The notes below the pieces were generated by a model that searched no databases, was not told the origin of the DNA, and saw nothing but the letters and a program-made list of their open reading frames with translations. Positions 39,401-51,082 of a stretch of DNA of 64,000 nucleotides are shown here, piece by piece; within the stretch, counting starts at the first letter, position 1, and each line of letters opens with the position of its first letter. A program made the translations under genes and the position numbers. The DNA is taken from assembly GCA_035041965.1 (NCBI GenBank), contig JAPYMA010000627.1:27897-91896 (forward strand), read 5' to 3'. The DNA comes from Anisakis pegreffii. Its lineage: Eukaryota; Nematoda; Chromadorea; Rhabditida; Anisakidae.

Positions 39401-40829
39401 TTTCTCTCAACGGTAAACTTTTTCGTTTCCATGCCATCATTTTAACAGAGCTACAATTAGAAGAGTTACAAGGATAATACAGTACATCAAATGAATTCTG
39501 CTCGAAACGAAAACATGGTATCGAAAGCGCAAATCATCAACGAAGTAAAAATGACCTATCCATATTTGGTGTGCTTTTGCTACGTTGTCTTAAAGGTGAG
39601 GGTGCTCGAAATGTGAAATCATCCTCATAGCCACTATTGTCCATGATACGTACTACACGATGAATACCTATAAGAGGAATTTAAGACGATGAAAAGATTT
39701 GAGACGAATAAAGATAACCCGTATTGAGACGATGTATGACTGTTGATGGATATTGCCTTGGACCACAAGAACGATCATCTTTGGTGGAAGCTGATGACAA
39801 CTTTTGCTCTTTTAACTGAACAATTCTACGCAATATTTGTTGCTGTTCATTGATGGAACGATCCTGTAAAGTAATTCGTTGCACTGAACAATAAGCCATC
39901 AATAACGAGTACGTTGTTTCATTCAAATATGAGGTGTTCAATAACAACAGTTGTATTGAACGTTCAAAATTGAAAGCAAATAAATTTTCCTACCAAAGGC
40001 TGAACGGACGAAGATGTTTCTTCTTGTAGTGCTTGTTGCTGCGAGCCGTTTATGATGTCTCGTAATATTTTGCTTTGCCATGGCACCACACCACTTCGTT
40101 CGATTTGTGTGCTAAGCGCACAAATCACCTGAGCTGCCTTGAAGACGCAAATTCATCCATTTCAAATGTTACAATTTGAAACAATCTGGGCACATAATTT
40201 TGAAAAATGAAATAAATATTCACCTGATTAAAGCACTGTTTCCAGTGCAATTTTTCGATTGCTTTTTGTATGGTGAACAGGGTCAGTTTACGTAATTTAT
40301 CTTTTTCACCACATAAAACGAAAACATCCGAGCCACAAATCGCAAATTCGTTTATATATGCTGCAGAAAATTAGCAGTAATCATTTAAAGTCATCAATAT
40401 TCTCTGACAAATTTAACTTGACACAAAACCTCGTTTGTCTCAAAATTCAGTATGCTTCCGCAAATCGTTATTTGCTCAGATTTATTACTGGGAATCTCTT
40501 CGGCCTCGAACGCATTGAATCAAAAGATGCGAACGCATCCGATGAGAATGTTCTCAGAACAAACAATTGAAAATCATCAATGGTGATATTCGTAATAACG
40601 ATAATCACTTTTCATTGTTATGAACTCGCAAGCGAATCAAAAACAAATATGAAAAGCAATACTCCAAACTTACAATCTTTTGGGAAATCACATACCAACA
40701 CAAACCGACCATCGGCTGGATCGATTAAAAATAATGAGTTCGTATCATTGGCTACGATGAAGGCATGCCTTAAAATAACTCCTAATAACAGTCGTCACAA
40801 ATCCTAATAACAGTAAATCATTTATAATT

Positions 40830-40876
<47 letters not shown>

Positions 40877-43800
40877 TACAACATAATTATAACAACTACA
40901 ATAAAATAACAAGCTAACTATAATTAACTAGGAGCATTTCCAAAAATTTTAACAAACCTCCCAGAAAATAAAAACCGTAAAGTAATACGAGCATGGCAAG
41001 AATAGTAATAAACCAACCGTTCACAATAAATAAGATGTAATCGGCCAAATGACAGCTGTTTGCCAGCATCATTCTGTTTAGAGATAGAAAACGAAAGACT
41101 TTCTCGAAACGAAACGATCGGGAATCGCGCTATATTAGATAGATTGCGGTACTGATGAGTGCTGAAATGATTCATCCGAATAACAGTTTCAAACAATTTT
41201 TCATTGATGAGAGTAGATATGATGCAGAAACAATTTCATTGATGATTGAATGAATGAAATCGAGCATGTAACATTTATTCATTCGATTCAAAGTGGTTGC
41301 ATTCATTCATAAATGACGTTCGTGCCTCATAATCAATCCCCGAAACAAACCTGTATACAACACCCTCACTGTTCGCTTCCCATAATCTTGCGTTGGGACG
41401 ACTTGCGAAAATAAGTGATGGTAATGTGGATTTAAGCTGAGCTTTGTTGTCGTTTGATGTTTCACGCTTCATCTGTTCGTTGCTCATTGCTCCTGTTGAG
41501 CACTTATCATCAATCGGATAGAAAATAGCACCAAAATCACCATTTCGTAACTTCTTACCAACCTTAAGCAGTGAAGTTTAGTAATTGTATCATCATCAAC
41601 AACAATAATCTTTTTGCAACTTTCACCCTACGGGTGAGTTTTGGTTTAACGTAGACATCAATCAAATCTTATCCGACCGATTGGGTGGTCCTCAAATTGA
41701 ACGAATTCAGCTTACATCTATTCACCTCTTTACCATCGCCTTAACAGAGGCTGGCCCACGAGAAATTGGATGCATTGGAATTAAAAAAACAACTGACACA
41801 CTGAATATGAATGAATAAATAATAAAGAACTTGTATGCAATTCAAGGTCGTAAGATCACACAGGCAACATCGCGTTAAGGTAGAAACAAGAAGGGCATCT
41901 TGGTGAACATCTATTTGAACGATACTACTATCGGTTTCAAGAAGAACATCACATCGTGGACGGAACAACTTACGATTCTGCAATTATATGATTATTAACT
42001 ATAGAATATAGATCTATTTGAACAATAATAAATATCAATTACATGAGTAAATATCAACTGATAATAATAATAATAATTTTACATATATTTTATCAACATA
42101 GTTTACATCCATCAATCGAGTCTCTTAAAGATCGATAGAAGTCGAATTGAAATTATTCCGAGTAACAGAGTAATATTTAGCAAGTAACATTTTTCAGCAG
42201 CACCAAATGAAAAGAGGACGATGTGAGCTAACGCTGCGGATGCTCACTCAGTAATTAGATTTCGGCTGAGACTTAGTCTGAGGAACATAGGCTGAATCTT
42301 ACCGTAGGATGAATTCTCATAGCTTCATTACAACACCGATTTTTAAACGGGATCGTCTAACAATGTACTCGTTTTTTGGCAAGCAAAGTACGCAGTCGTA
42401 CTCGTTATACACATGAATTGAATGAAGCAATTAATAGACCTGTATACGTGTACAACTGACTTGTCCCTTTAGATCACCAGCGTATATTTTATTACTGTCG
42501 GCACTCCAACGCATCTCAGTTATGTGGTTTTGCTGAGAGGCATTCACTGCAATATACCATATTTATTTCAAGAATGCAATACCAACACCATTATTTTAAT
42601 AAAACTAAAATAATGATAATGATAAACCATTTCCAATGTGACAGTTATTAGTCACAATTGTTGCCGGCGAATGCGCTATCGGTGAGAGTGCTGAAACGCT
42701 TAATGTACCACGCTGACCAGCGCTCGCCAAATACTTCTCATCGGGCGATATGACCACCTTCAATTCGATCACAAATTAAACTTTTCATGGAATTCCTTTC
42801 AATAATTTCAGCTTTTGCAGATAGCAATATTTGAAATCACAATTCTCAATCAATCATTAAATTTCGATAAAGAAATCATCAATTACGAAAAAAGAAAATC
42901 AAAACAATATGATCGACCAATCGCACGATTGGTGAACAACTCTTAAAGCATTGTACATTTACATCACGTAAACCGTAAATCAACTTAAGCCTTCTCGCAC
43001 ATATCCCGCAGTCAATCGACTATACAAAGGCCAAAGCTTAAGCATGAATCAATTCTCTACAGATCGAATTGCTATGTTTCAAGAAGTTTCTTCACCTATG
43101 AGAGCAGAGAAGAACAATCAATCAACGAAACTTCAAATAAACGTATAATTGTAATGGAACGCATTTTAATTCACTCAACGATCTCCTATTCAATCAAATA
43201 CGAGCGTAAATAAATATTCACAAATGAATAACGACGAGAAATAAGCAAATAATAAAAGGAAAAACAACCTTAACAACACATCCATCTTTGCTATAAATCA
43301 CTTGGATTGGTACAGAACTAACTCGTTTGATGTATTTGGATGCATACCTCGAAAATAAATAAATGGTACCACTAGTCGAACCTACTGCTAGATAATGCGG
43401 AGATGCATCAAGGCACGTATACTGCAATAAGCAACAGGATAAAATGATGCACATGCTAGGTATCTGCATTCATACACTCCACAGTTTCTTAATATGAAGG
43501 AACGAATGGACCGAACATTTTCATTGAATTAGTAAATGATGTGAAAATTAAATACATCAGCAGACAACCGGTAAGAGAGGTCCTTGGGAAATTGAAAGGG
43601 GAAAAGGAAAATGTCGTTACCTACAGCAAACATAAGTATCTCGAAAGATTATCAGTGTAAATGATATCAGCACCATAAGAGTCAGTAAAGAATTATCATC
43701 ATTTGTCTTGAAAACAAAAACCACGGGTGTACAGATATACCTTAATCCTGGGTGACGAACTGGTTGGAAAACTAAGTTCGTCCAGAGAGGTCAACTCAAC

Positions 43801-43944
43801 AAAAAGATGAGTTCTTTCAACAGGATCACTCGAATTGTCCGTATGATTTGAGGATGTAGTGGCATGATGAGCAACAGAAGTAACGGCGGCAGTGGCAGCA
43901 CACAAATCCGACTCAATTTCCAGTCGATTTTGAAAGGTGCACAT
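33432..43944 (-). CDS. hps5: HPS5-like protein (BLOC-2 complex subunit)
   Basis: HPS5 with HPS3 and HPS6 forms BLOC-2, which directs cargo to lysosome-related organelles. Twenty-seven minus-strand exons join in phase to about 1521 aa: 43944-43741, 43421-43269, 42757-42628, 42546-42440, 41977-41831, 41562-41351, 41161-41018, 40768-40674, 40360-40224, 40137-39994, 39863-39719, 39667-39556, 39450-39309, 38757-38662, 38608-38474, 38343-38071, 37555-36975, 36700-36476, 36310-36237, 36041-35871, 35583-35422, 34820-34486, 34428-34234, 34010-33867, 33839-33753, 33721-33591, 33516-33432. The N-terminal beta-propeller matches HPS5: SPHYLAVGSTSGTIYLFSR, SSIVQIDVHQDALLVSTLTR, GDFGAIFYP, FASRPNARLWEANSEG, then VVYSTHQYRNL. 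The propeller-helix junction (LTLFTIQKAIEKLHWKQCF) and the C-terminal part (LTQQDWQWLALLKADRW) also fit. The middle (about 39.9-36.5 kb) is Ser/Asn/Asp-rich and unlike human HPS5, making the protein about 400 aa longer. TECPR2 shares the propeller, but no tectonin repeats follow. Exons 36310-36237 and 34010-33432 are tentative. Confidence 0.82.
40829..40875. repeat. TAA trinucleotide microsatellite
   Basis: An uninterrupted run of about 15 TAA units lies in an HPS5 intron (between exons 41161-41018 and 40768-40674). Confidence 0.9.
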
Positions 43945-45222
43945 TTTGGAAGTTAAGAACAATGTTACTTGTGTTGATTGGATAAATAACTATAAATTCA
44001 CATTTTGAAGAAATCACACAAAGAAGATTAGTGTATGCGATGAAACAAATACGACGATCAATAGAACAAACTTTTCATTTTAAAAAATTGAATGAGTTAT
44101 CTCAATTTTCACCGATTAAATACTCTTTAACGATCACATACAAGCATGTACGTTGCTCAAACTGGTGATCAGCCGCTCAATATCAGTGTAATTTGGCTGA
44201 GTGTGAAGTGCCATGGCTTAAATTTCTTTCATAAACCCACCCACCAATCTCATTGACAGTGCCCTCTTCCAACTTATGGCACAACAACATTAACGAATGC
44301 CTTCATTTATTTTTTACCTTAAAACATTCTCAATTCTCCTTGTATGTTACACAACTACAGTAAATGATCAAATAAAACACGACAACATCGAACTGCTATT
44401 CAAATTGAACGACCAGTGTGTGCATATAAAACTAAATGGAAATTGAACCAATATCTTGATGAAGAAAATGCAAACGCTAAATTTTGTTTATTCAATGAAA
44501 ACGAACAACGAATGTAACAAAAACGATTCAACCAAAGAATGTGCATTAAAAGGATGACCATTGAAAAATGTGCCTCAAGACATACAATTTGTTGGTGAGG
44601 TGATTACCAATTCCACCGAATATGCAAACAACTCAACCAATAAATAGGTAAATCACATCACCATAGATTGCTTCGTAAATAAAATGAAATCAACCATTAA
44701 ACAGATCACAAATCATTCATTCACACATTGAACAACGATACAACACAACAGAAAAATGAAACAAAGCTTTATATCAACCACAATTTCCAATCTATTTCAA
44801 ACTTAAACAATTATTCATTTAACTACCACAGACTTTCCACTTCCATTTCAGTGGTGAGGCAAATACCGTCGACATCGGTACAGTGAATAAATGACTCAAA
44901 AAATTAATCCAAATTTTGCCATTCATCGACAGAAGATGATAAATATGTAATTACTACTTTCTGGCATCACAACCAGTTCTCCACACAAAACCAATCAGAC
45001 ATCAATGACAGAGATGAACATACCAAAATATCATTTCAAAGAACAGTACGGCTTGAAATTTAAACTGTTTGGCATTTTTATCTTCATTTTCAACGCTACC
45101 TCTCCGAATGCACAAAAGTACGACCAAAGAACAGCTTTTTGATCATAATCGGACTATTATTTGCACATTTTCGGGATCAAATATATAAGAATGGCAATGA
45201 AAACGAATTAAAGGTCATTCAT
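43945..45222. other. Spacer between HPS5 and TRAP-gamma genes
   Basis: About 1.3 kb of AT-rich sequence with no supported exon on either strand. It separates two head-to-tail minus-strand genes, so it holds the 3' end of TRAP-gamma and the start region of HPS5. Confidence 0.4.
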
Positions 45223-46964
45223 CTATTTTGCTGTGGAGAAGAGAGCCACCAAACCAGCTGAACCGATCATCGAGAGAAGACAATTAAAGATTGGTGTAAG
45301 AGAAGTGAACAAAAAGAACGACATCACCAACAATATGGAAACGAAGAGAATGTTATTCCAGAAAATCGACATTGTTGTTGCTTCATAATCACCAACCTAA
45401 AATTAATTCGTTTATTATTGTAATTGTTACATAATCCTCATGCATTATTTCATTTCGTTTATTCACTTCAATACAATAATAAATTCATTTTCTCGATGAT
45501 TAACAATCACACAGTGGACTGTGACTATTTGCTTGCATTATTACCACAGCAAATAAAAATTCATGAATGAACCTAACTCAATGAGAAAGCGTCGAGTTAT
45601 AACGTAGATGATTATAGACAAGTAAGTTTCCGCTTGAATTTATGATAATTGGTCATTACAACACATCGTACCAAATTATTAATTTATCATAATTGCACCA
45701 AATTCCAATCAGAAGTGTTCTCTTACCTCATTTTTCTTCCACAGAATCCTTTCATCCTTTTCTTTCTTTGACATTTTTTTGTCATCAGCTAATTTACGGT
45801 TCATTTCACGAGCAACTGCATCTCCACGTTTCACTACCACTCTAAATTCATCATTCAAATAAATATTCAACTACAAATGACATTCACAACTAACAAAATT
45901 CACTCATTTTTGTATGATAAAAACGCCAACAGCAATTTCGCATTCCGTCTCGATAAAAACACTTCCTTTATTTAGGCTCAAGAAGTGATCATTCATCAAC
46001 ACGGTCGCAGTTTGAAGGGACGGTTATTACTTTCTCCACATAGCGTTATAAGTGAATTAGAGCGATCAAGTGAACTTCATAAAGTTATAAAATGTTATGC
46101 TTAACATAAACAAACGAGGTAGTACGCTTGCAATGATATAAGTTATGGAGAAAATCTCAGAAAAAGAACATAATGAAGGAACGAACTTATGTTTGAGAAT
46201 GTGTTTAACATTCTTGTAAGCAATACTAATCAAATAGGATGAGATTAGAGCTGAAATAAGCCATACAATCCATGAATCGGCCACTTCCATTTGATGAATG
46301 CCATAAAACAGATAGAGTGGTGCAGAAGCCATCATCATTGAAATACCATAGAACATCGCACTACCCTTAGCTGATACAGCTGCTGAGAAATCCTTAAAAT
46401 AGATGTCATTTTGAGAAGCGGATAATGTAGCTGACTAGCACATAGGAACTGGTGTTTGTATAATTCCGACCACTTTTTCAATCATGGGATCAGGACTAAG
46501 TCATGGAATTGAAGAATAATCGTAAACGGTACAAAAGGAAATGGTGATGACGGAGAATGCAACAAGAAGTACGAAACTTTTTCAGTTTCTCTGAAAAACG
46601 AAAGCTGGGGTGGCATTATTATGTAACGATTCATTTATTTAGTGTCTCTTGGAGAGTAAACAACAAATAGTAATGACTGGTGTGTAGTTCAAAATGAGAA
46701 TATCATCAAAACTATAGAAAATACCATGTTTCATCAAATTCCGATGTTTTTCAGGAAATAAATCCCGGAATCGGGCTCAAAAGCCAAGATCCCTTGCAAA
46801 AACTAATGATAACACGAGGGGGAACGGTACCAACAGATACCGTCAACCACTGCTACATATTTTCATGACAGTAAACATATAAAGAAATTATAAAAGAAAT
46901 AAAAACAAGAAACCTTCAGCAGAAGTTCATCCTCCTTGGAGAGTTTCTGTGTGGCTTTCGACAT
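45223..46964 (-). CDS. trap-3: Translocon-associated protein subunit gamma (TRAP-gamma, SSR3)
   Basis: TRAP-gamma is a multi-pass ER membrane subunit of the complex that sits beside the Sec61 channel and helps insert some secretory proteins. Four minus-strand exons join in phase to 181 aa (the human protein is 185): 46964-46914, 46392-46187, 45841-45727 and 45396-45223 (stop TAG). The cytosolic N-terminus [20 protein letters not shown] matches the family. Two hydrophobic segments follow (about residues 29-47 and 58-75), then [14 protein letters not shown], a charged cytosolic loop with [18 protein letters not shown], the invariant DYEATT, and two more membrane segments up to [10 protein letters not shown]. 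The ATG sits three bases after a TGCAG acceptor, consistent with trans-splicing. I saw nothing odd in the gene. Confidence 0.96.
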
Positions 46965-46967
46965 TGC

Positions 46968-46975
46968 CTGCATTA
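46968..46975 (-). promoter_or_regulatory. Probable trans-splice acceptor of TRAP-gamma
   Basis: On the minus strand TTTAATGCAG ends at 46968, three bases before the start codon, with no upstream coding exon. Confidence 0.5.
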
Positions 46976-49104
46976 AACGAAACTATTTATTTGTATTACT
47001 TTGACTGTCATCAACCACAAAAATAGATACATATAAAAGGAGTATCCTCAGAGTTCTTAGTGAAGATACGAATTCATTTCAACAATAACTACGAGGATCC
47101 CCTAATTGAGATTCAACAAAAAAATATTGTTGATAATAACAATAACATAAACTCAAGGTGAAGACATTAAATTTACGGCGTCTGAATACAAATACTGTGC
47201 ATTTAGACGCCTATGCGCAAAATCCCATCAGTACCTATAACTTCCAACAATTATCCGTAATCCTAGAGTAGGATACTCCTTGAAGACGCACACAAATGAG
47301 TTCATTTAAGCAGCAAAAAAAGCTAATAACATTTAAATAAATGTACAGTTTTAACTACGGCGCAAACTTGATCAGTAATTCCGAAATCGTGCAACGTGGT
47401 CGTTGATAGACTGCAAAATAAATCGACAAATTCGCACTGCGAACATCAACATTCACTGCAACGTCCAAAATTTATTCAAATCGTTCGGTGATAACACATA
47501 CTTCATGTACCTGAAGATTCCACAGAGGCATACATAGACTGTGGTTTGGATTTTAGCCTTAATATAGACTGCTTTTATTCATCTGCTCAGCTTGATAATA
47601 CAGATTCAACAAAATGTTTTTGTTAATTTATTCACTTCTGGTCCAGCATCATCATATAATCAGAGTGAGAAATAACAGTTATTATGACAAGTCTCGTTAG
47701 TGTACAACTGGAAAGCAGGCAAAGTATTTCTAACAAAATGGGAACTATAAAAAAATTCACAAGACTGAAAAGAAAACGAAAACGGAATTCGAAAAAAGAA
47801 ACAAAAAAACCGAAAAAATGCCAGAAAAACAAATGAAATTATAACGAAATTAGCGCTATGGATATTCATGGTAACTACTGTCACCAGTTGGACTAATGAG
47901 TAGATTAGTAGAAATCACGCTTGCAGTAGGTCATCAAACAGTTTTACATGACATCTCCTATCGAACGAGTCAATGGGTTGTTATGACGTTTTTAGCTTAT
48001 CAAGCAGGGCTTAGCTTCGGCTATTAACTGTTGCTCGGATTTTTTTTTGACGGAGCCAAAAGAAATTTTTTGGTTCCAGAACTTGGGCATTACTGTTTTA
48101 TAACATTCACTTGCAACGTTTTTTATGTAAAGAGATCCATTGTGAGTTGGCACGATGAATTATTGTTATTTTTCTTATCTGCGATTCACGGGAGCCCACG
48201 CGACCTGTTGTGATAAGGGAGGATTGCTCCGAATTCCGAACACTACATGAGACGCTCTCTGAATTCTTTTATGCTCTTTTGTTGTTGTTTTTTTTCAATT
48301 ACGGCTTTGTTCTGTCGCTTTCAGTGAATTCAAAGGTGTGAAATGGTGAATGGTTAAGAATGCACTTGACATAATCTTGGACCATCCGTATAAAGCCTTA
48401 ATGTTTTTGGCACCATCATTTGTGCAATTTCCGTAAACCTTATTTAATGATTGTTCCACTCCTTGTTCCAAAACAACGTGTCTCAAGTAGTGATGACATT
48501 TGAGCGGAATTTCATGTCGGTCGGAATCCGATCAACATGAAATTTCATCATTCCGACGGTTGTCGGAATTGTTCGGTCGGAATCCGAATGTCAGAATTCC
48601 AACCGAAATTGTCGGATTTCTGCGAAAGACCATCGGTCGAATGCCATCGCTAACTACCAATCATATTCGATGGATTAATTTCAAACCTCCGTTACAATTT
48701 TCGCTCTCAATTGTCACTGTTACGAGAACAACCAACGCATTGCACACAACTCCGCTGCGCCACCAATCAGCACCACTTTATTGTTCCAATTTTTATCACA
48801 TACATCCGATTGAATTTTCATTTAAGTCAATTTATAATTAAATTTATTCATATCAGATCATTCTTATTGGTCTTAGAACTCCTAGATATTCTTTTTATTG
48901 CTGGTTAAATTGATGCGTAGATTGATATCTAACGATAGTCGGTACTATTGAGTGTGATAATTGATAGCTGGAGAATGTGATAATAAACAACTTAGAAAGT
49001 ACTATGATTAAATAAATCTTTAAACCAAACGCGAGTCTTCTCAAAAATAAATATTTCATCAATGCAATTTCGAAATCGGAAACTTAAACTGGATAGAATG
49101 AAAA
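46976..49104. other. Non-coding stretch upstream of TRAP-gamma
   Basis: No exon is supported. The frames present are low-complexity (Phe-rich antisense of A-rich DNA at 47632-47884). Around 48500-48610 there is a cluster of short direct and inverted copies of TCGGAAT-type words (for example TCGGTCGGAATCCGA), suggesting a small fold-back repeat. Confidence 0.4.
48495..48615. repeat. Cluster of TCGGAATCC-type short direct and inverted repeats
   Basis: GGTCGGAATCCGA occurs twice within about 60 bp (near 48518 and 48572). GGAATTTCATG and CATGAAATTTC form an inverted pair around the first copy, and TTCCGACGGTTGTCGGAA makes a further palindrome. Confidence 0.6.
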
Positions 49105-50670
49105 ATACCGCTTATTTATTTATTTATATTTATTCCTTTATTTATTTATTCACAGTCAGCTAATTATTGTAAGTTTCGCACATAAGCCTTTTCAAGATCA
49201 CTCCATTTGTCACTATTATCACAGTTAATTGCTCTTCTCATCCATGTCTAATCAGCTACTTTGCATCTATTGTGTCGCAATCTCATTTTCGGTCGTACCC
49301 GGCTTCTTTTCCCGATTCTAGGCTGCCACTCTATACACCAGTTGTTATTGTTCATTAGCGCTATTTTTCTTGCTCACTTAATTTTCCTTTCCTTTGCAAA
49401 CTTTACGAAGTCCTTAACTTTCGTTACCCTCTCAGCCATTCACTTGATTTCCTGTCCCATAATGTCACGTCTCCTATCACCTTCTCCATCCTTCTCTGGG
49501 CCATCGCCATCTTATTTTCCATCCTCTTTGTCACCGTCCACGTTTCTGATCCGTATAACATCGCCGGAAGTACATATTCGTCGTAAACACGTCGTTTCAA
49601 AGCTATTCCAACCCTTCTATCACCGAAAAAATTCCTTATATTTATAGAAAGATTTTCATTCTTCTTCTTACTTCGGCTTTTCCTTCCATTTTCACTGATA
49701 TGAGCTTGCCGAGGTATTTGAATTCGCTGACTTATTCCAAATTCACTGATTTCCGTTGATAATGAGTGGTGGTTCGGCTACACGGCTTGTCATGATTTTT
49801 GTTTTCATGGCGTTGATCTTCAATCCAATTTTGCTACTTTCCCGAACGAGCTCTTTTGGCATTGTCCTTATCTGGTTGCAAATGTGTGAAATTAGGACAA
49901 TGTCATCAGCAAATCTGAGATTGCTTAATTTTTTTCCATTAATTTTAATACCCTTCTTCTGCCAGTTTAACCTTCCGGATACCGCTTGCAGGCAGGCGTT
50001 GATAGTTTCGGTGATATCATATCCCTCTGGCGGACTCCTCTTCTCACAATGAATGCGTTTTTGTTATCATTCAAATGTACGGCCGACTTGGATACTTCAT
50101 AAATTTTCTGTAGTCCTTTGATGGACTGAAGCCGACTGTGGTAAACTTCACACAGCGTTCGTTTTCACGGAATCGAATACTGCTCCAAAGTCAATGAAAA
50201 GCAAATACAGTGGGAAGTTGTATTGCATTTGTTGACTTTTGCGATGAGGTGTGTAAATTCGATAAATTATTGAACGTTGTGGCTTGAAGCCGGCTTGCTG
50301 GTCGTCTTGCACTGCGTCAAGTTGTGGTTGTATGCAGTTGTTAATCACCTCGATGAAACAATTCTACTTAACAGACAGTGGCGAAATTGGACGATAACTT
50401 TCTAGTTATTTTAGATCACCTTTTTTGTACAGCAGAATTGTTTTTGAGTCTCCAATTTTTGAATCGTTTGGGATTGCCTTATCATTAATGATGTTGATGA
50501 AAAGACGAGTGGGAGGAGGAACGAGTTGCTCTTTTGCTAGTTTCACTGCTCCTGCTGTTATGCCGTCCGGTCTTGCCGAAGTTCATATCATTATGTCCGA
50601 TACTGCATCTTCTGCTTCTAGAATTGATACAAAATCATCATTACGTTTCTCCATTTGAAAGATGGCATTC
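49105..50670 (-). mobile_element. 5'-truncated, decayed RTE-type LINE
   Basis: Read on the minus strand from 50670 downwards, broken frames show in order: ARPDGITAGAVKLAKE, KTILLYKKGDLK, ESYRPISPLSVK, DDQQAGFKPQRSI, FPLYLLFIDFGAVFDSV, RRGVRQRDMISPKL, LRFADDIVLIS (catalytic motif intact, about 49904-49915), MKTKIMTSR, and VLPAMLYGSETWTVTK. These are reverse transcriptase blocks of the RTE clade. Several stops and frameshifts make it inactive. The 3' end closes with a run of AATA/AAATA units at 49112-49151, typical of a LINE tail. The endonuclease half is missing. It is a different, less complete family member from the fragment at 7794-8400. Confidence 0.88.
49112..49151. repeat. TTTA-type microsatellite forming the 3' tail of the RTE element
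   Basis: About 40 bases of TTTATTTATT units, reading as AATAAATA on the element's sense strand. Confidence 0.8.
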
Positions 50671-50729
50671 GTCCTACTTCTATATAAATTATTGTGAAAA
50701 TAGCCTACCGCAGGCCCCGAAAATCGGTG

Positions 50730-50890
50730 TTTCCCGACCGCAAACAAAAAGGACTGTTCGATCGGTGGCAAATGAGGACCAAATTCGATGCCACCGAGCG
50801 GGGCCGACCTTTTGGAAATATAGTAATTATGCCATAATATTCCGATCCCGACTACAACCAAAAAGGACTGTTCGATCGGTGGCCGCGGCA
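50730..50890. repeat. Duplicated module around CAAAAAGGACTGTTCGATCG
   Basis: An identical 24-bp word (beginning CAAAAAGGACTGTTC) occurs at 50745-50768 and 50859-50882, 114 bp apart, with related CCCGAC sequence just before each. The surrounding 50.70-50.97 kb is more GC-rich than its neighbourhood and also holds two CTACCGCA words near its ends, as if it were a small repeat element next to the LINE. Confidence 0.6.
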
Positions 50891-51082
50891 AAACGAACTT
50901 CAATCATCACCAGTCGAAACCAACCGATGCTCAAATTTTGCCTATCGATGGCTACCGCAAAAAATCTTGCGGTTCCTGACACTAGTACGAATGCATTGCT
51001 CTCAACGTTGCTCCGTATAACTTTAATGCCACCATACCAATCCAAAAATTACAGCAGTCAGTATGCTCATAGTTCTTCGTGA

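Noticed and set aside
33432..43944. TECPR2 as the identity of the beta-propeller gene
   Set aside because: The propeller resembles TECPR2 too, but the STHQ-type segment after the propeller, the helical junction and the C-terminal QDWQWLALL part match HPS5, and no tectonin repeats are present.
47632..47884. Phe-rich minus-strand frames that look like membrane proteins
   Set aside because: They are the complement of an A/GAA-rich tract; composition alone explains them.
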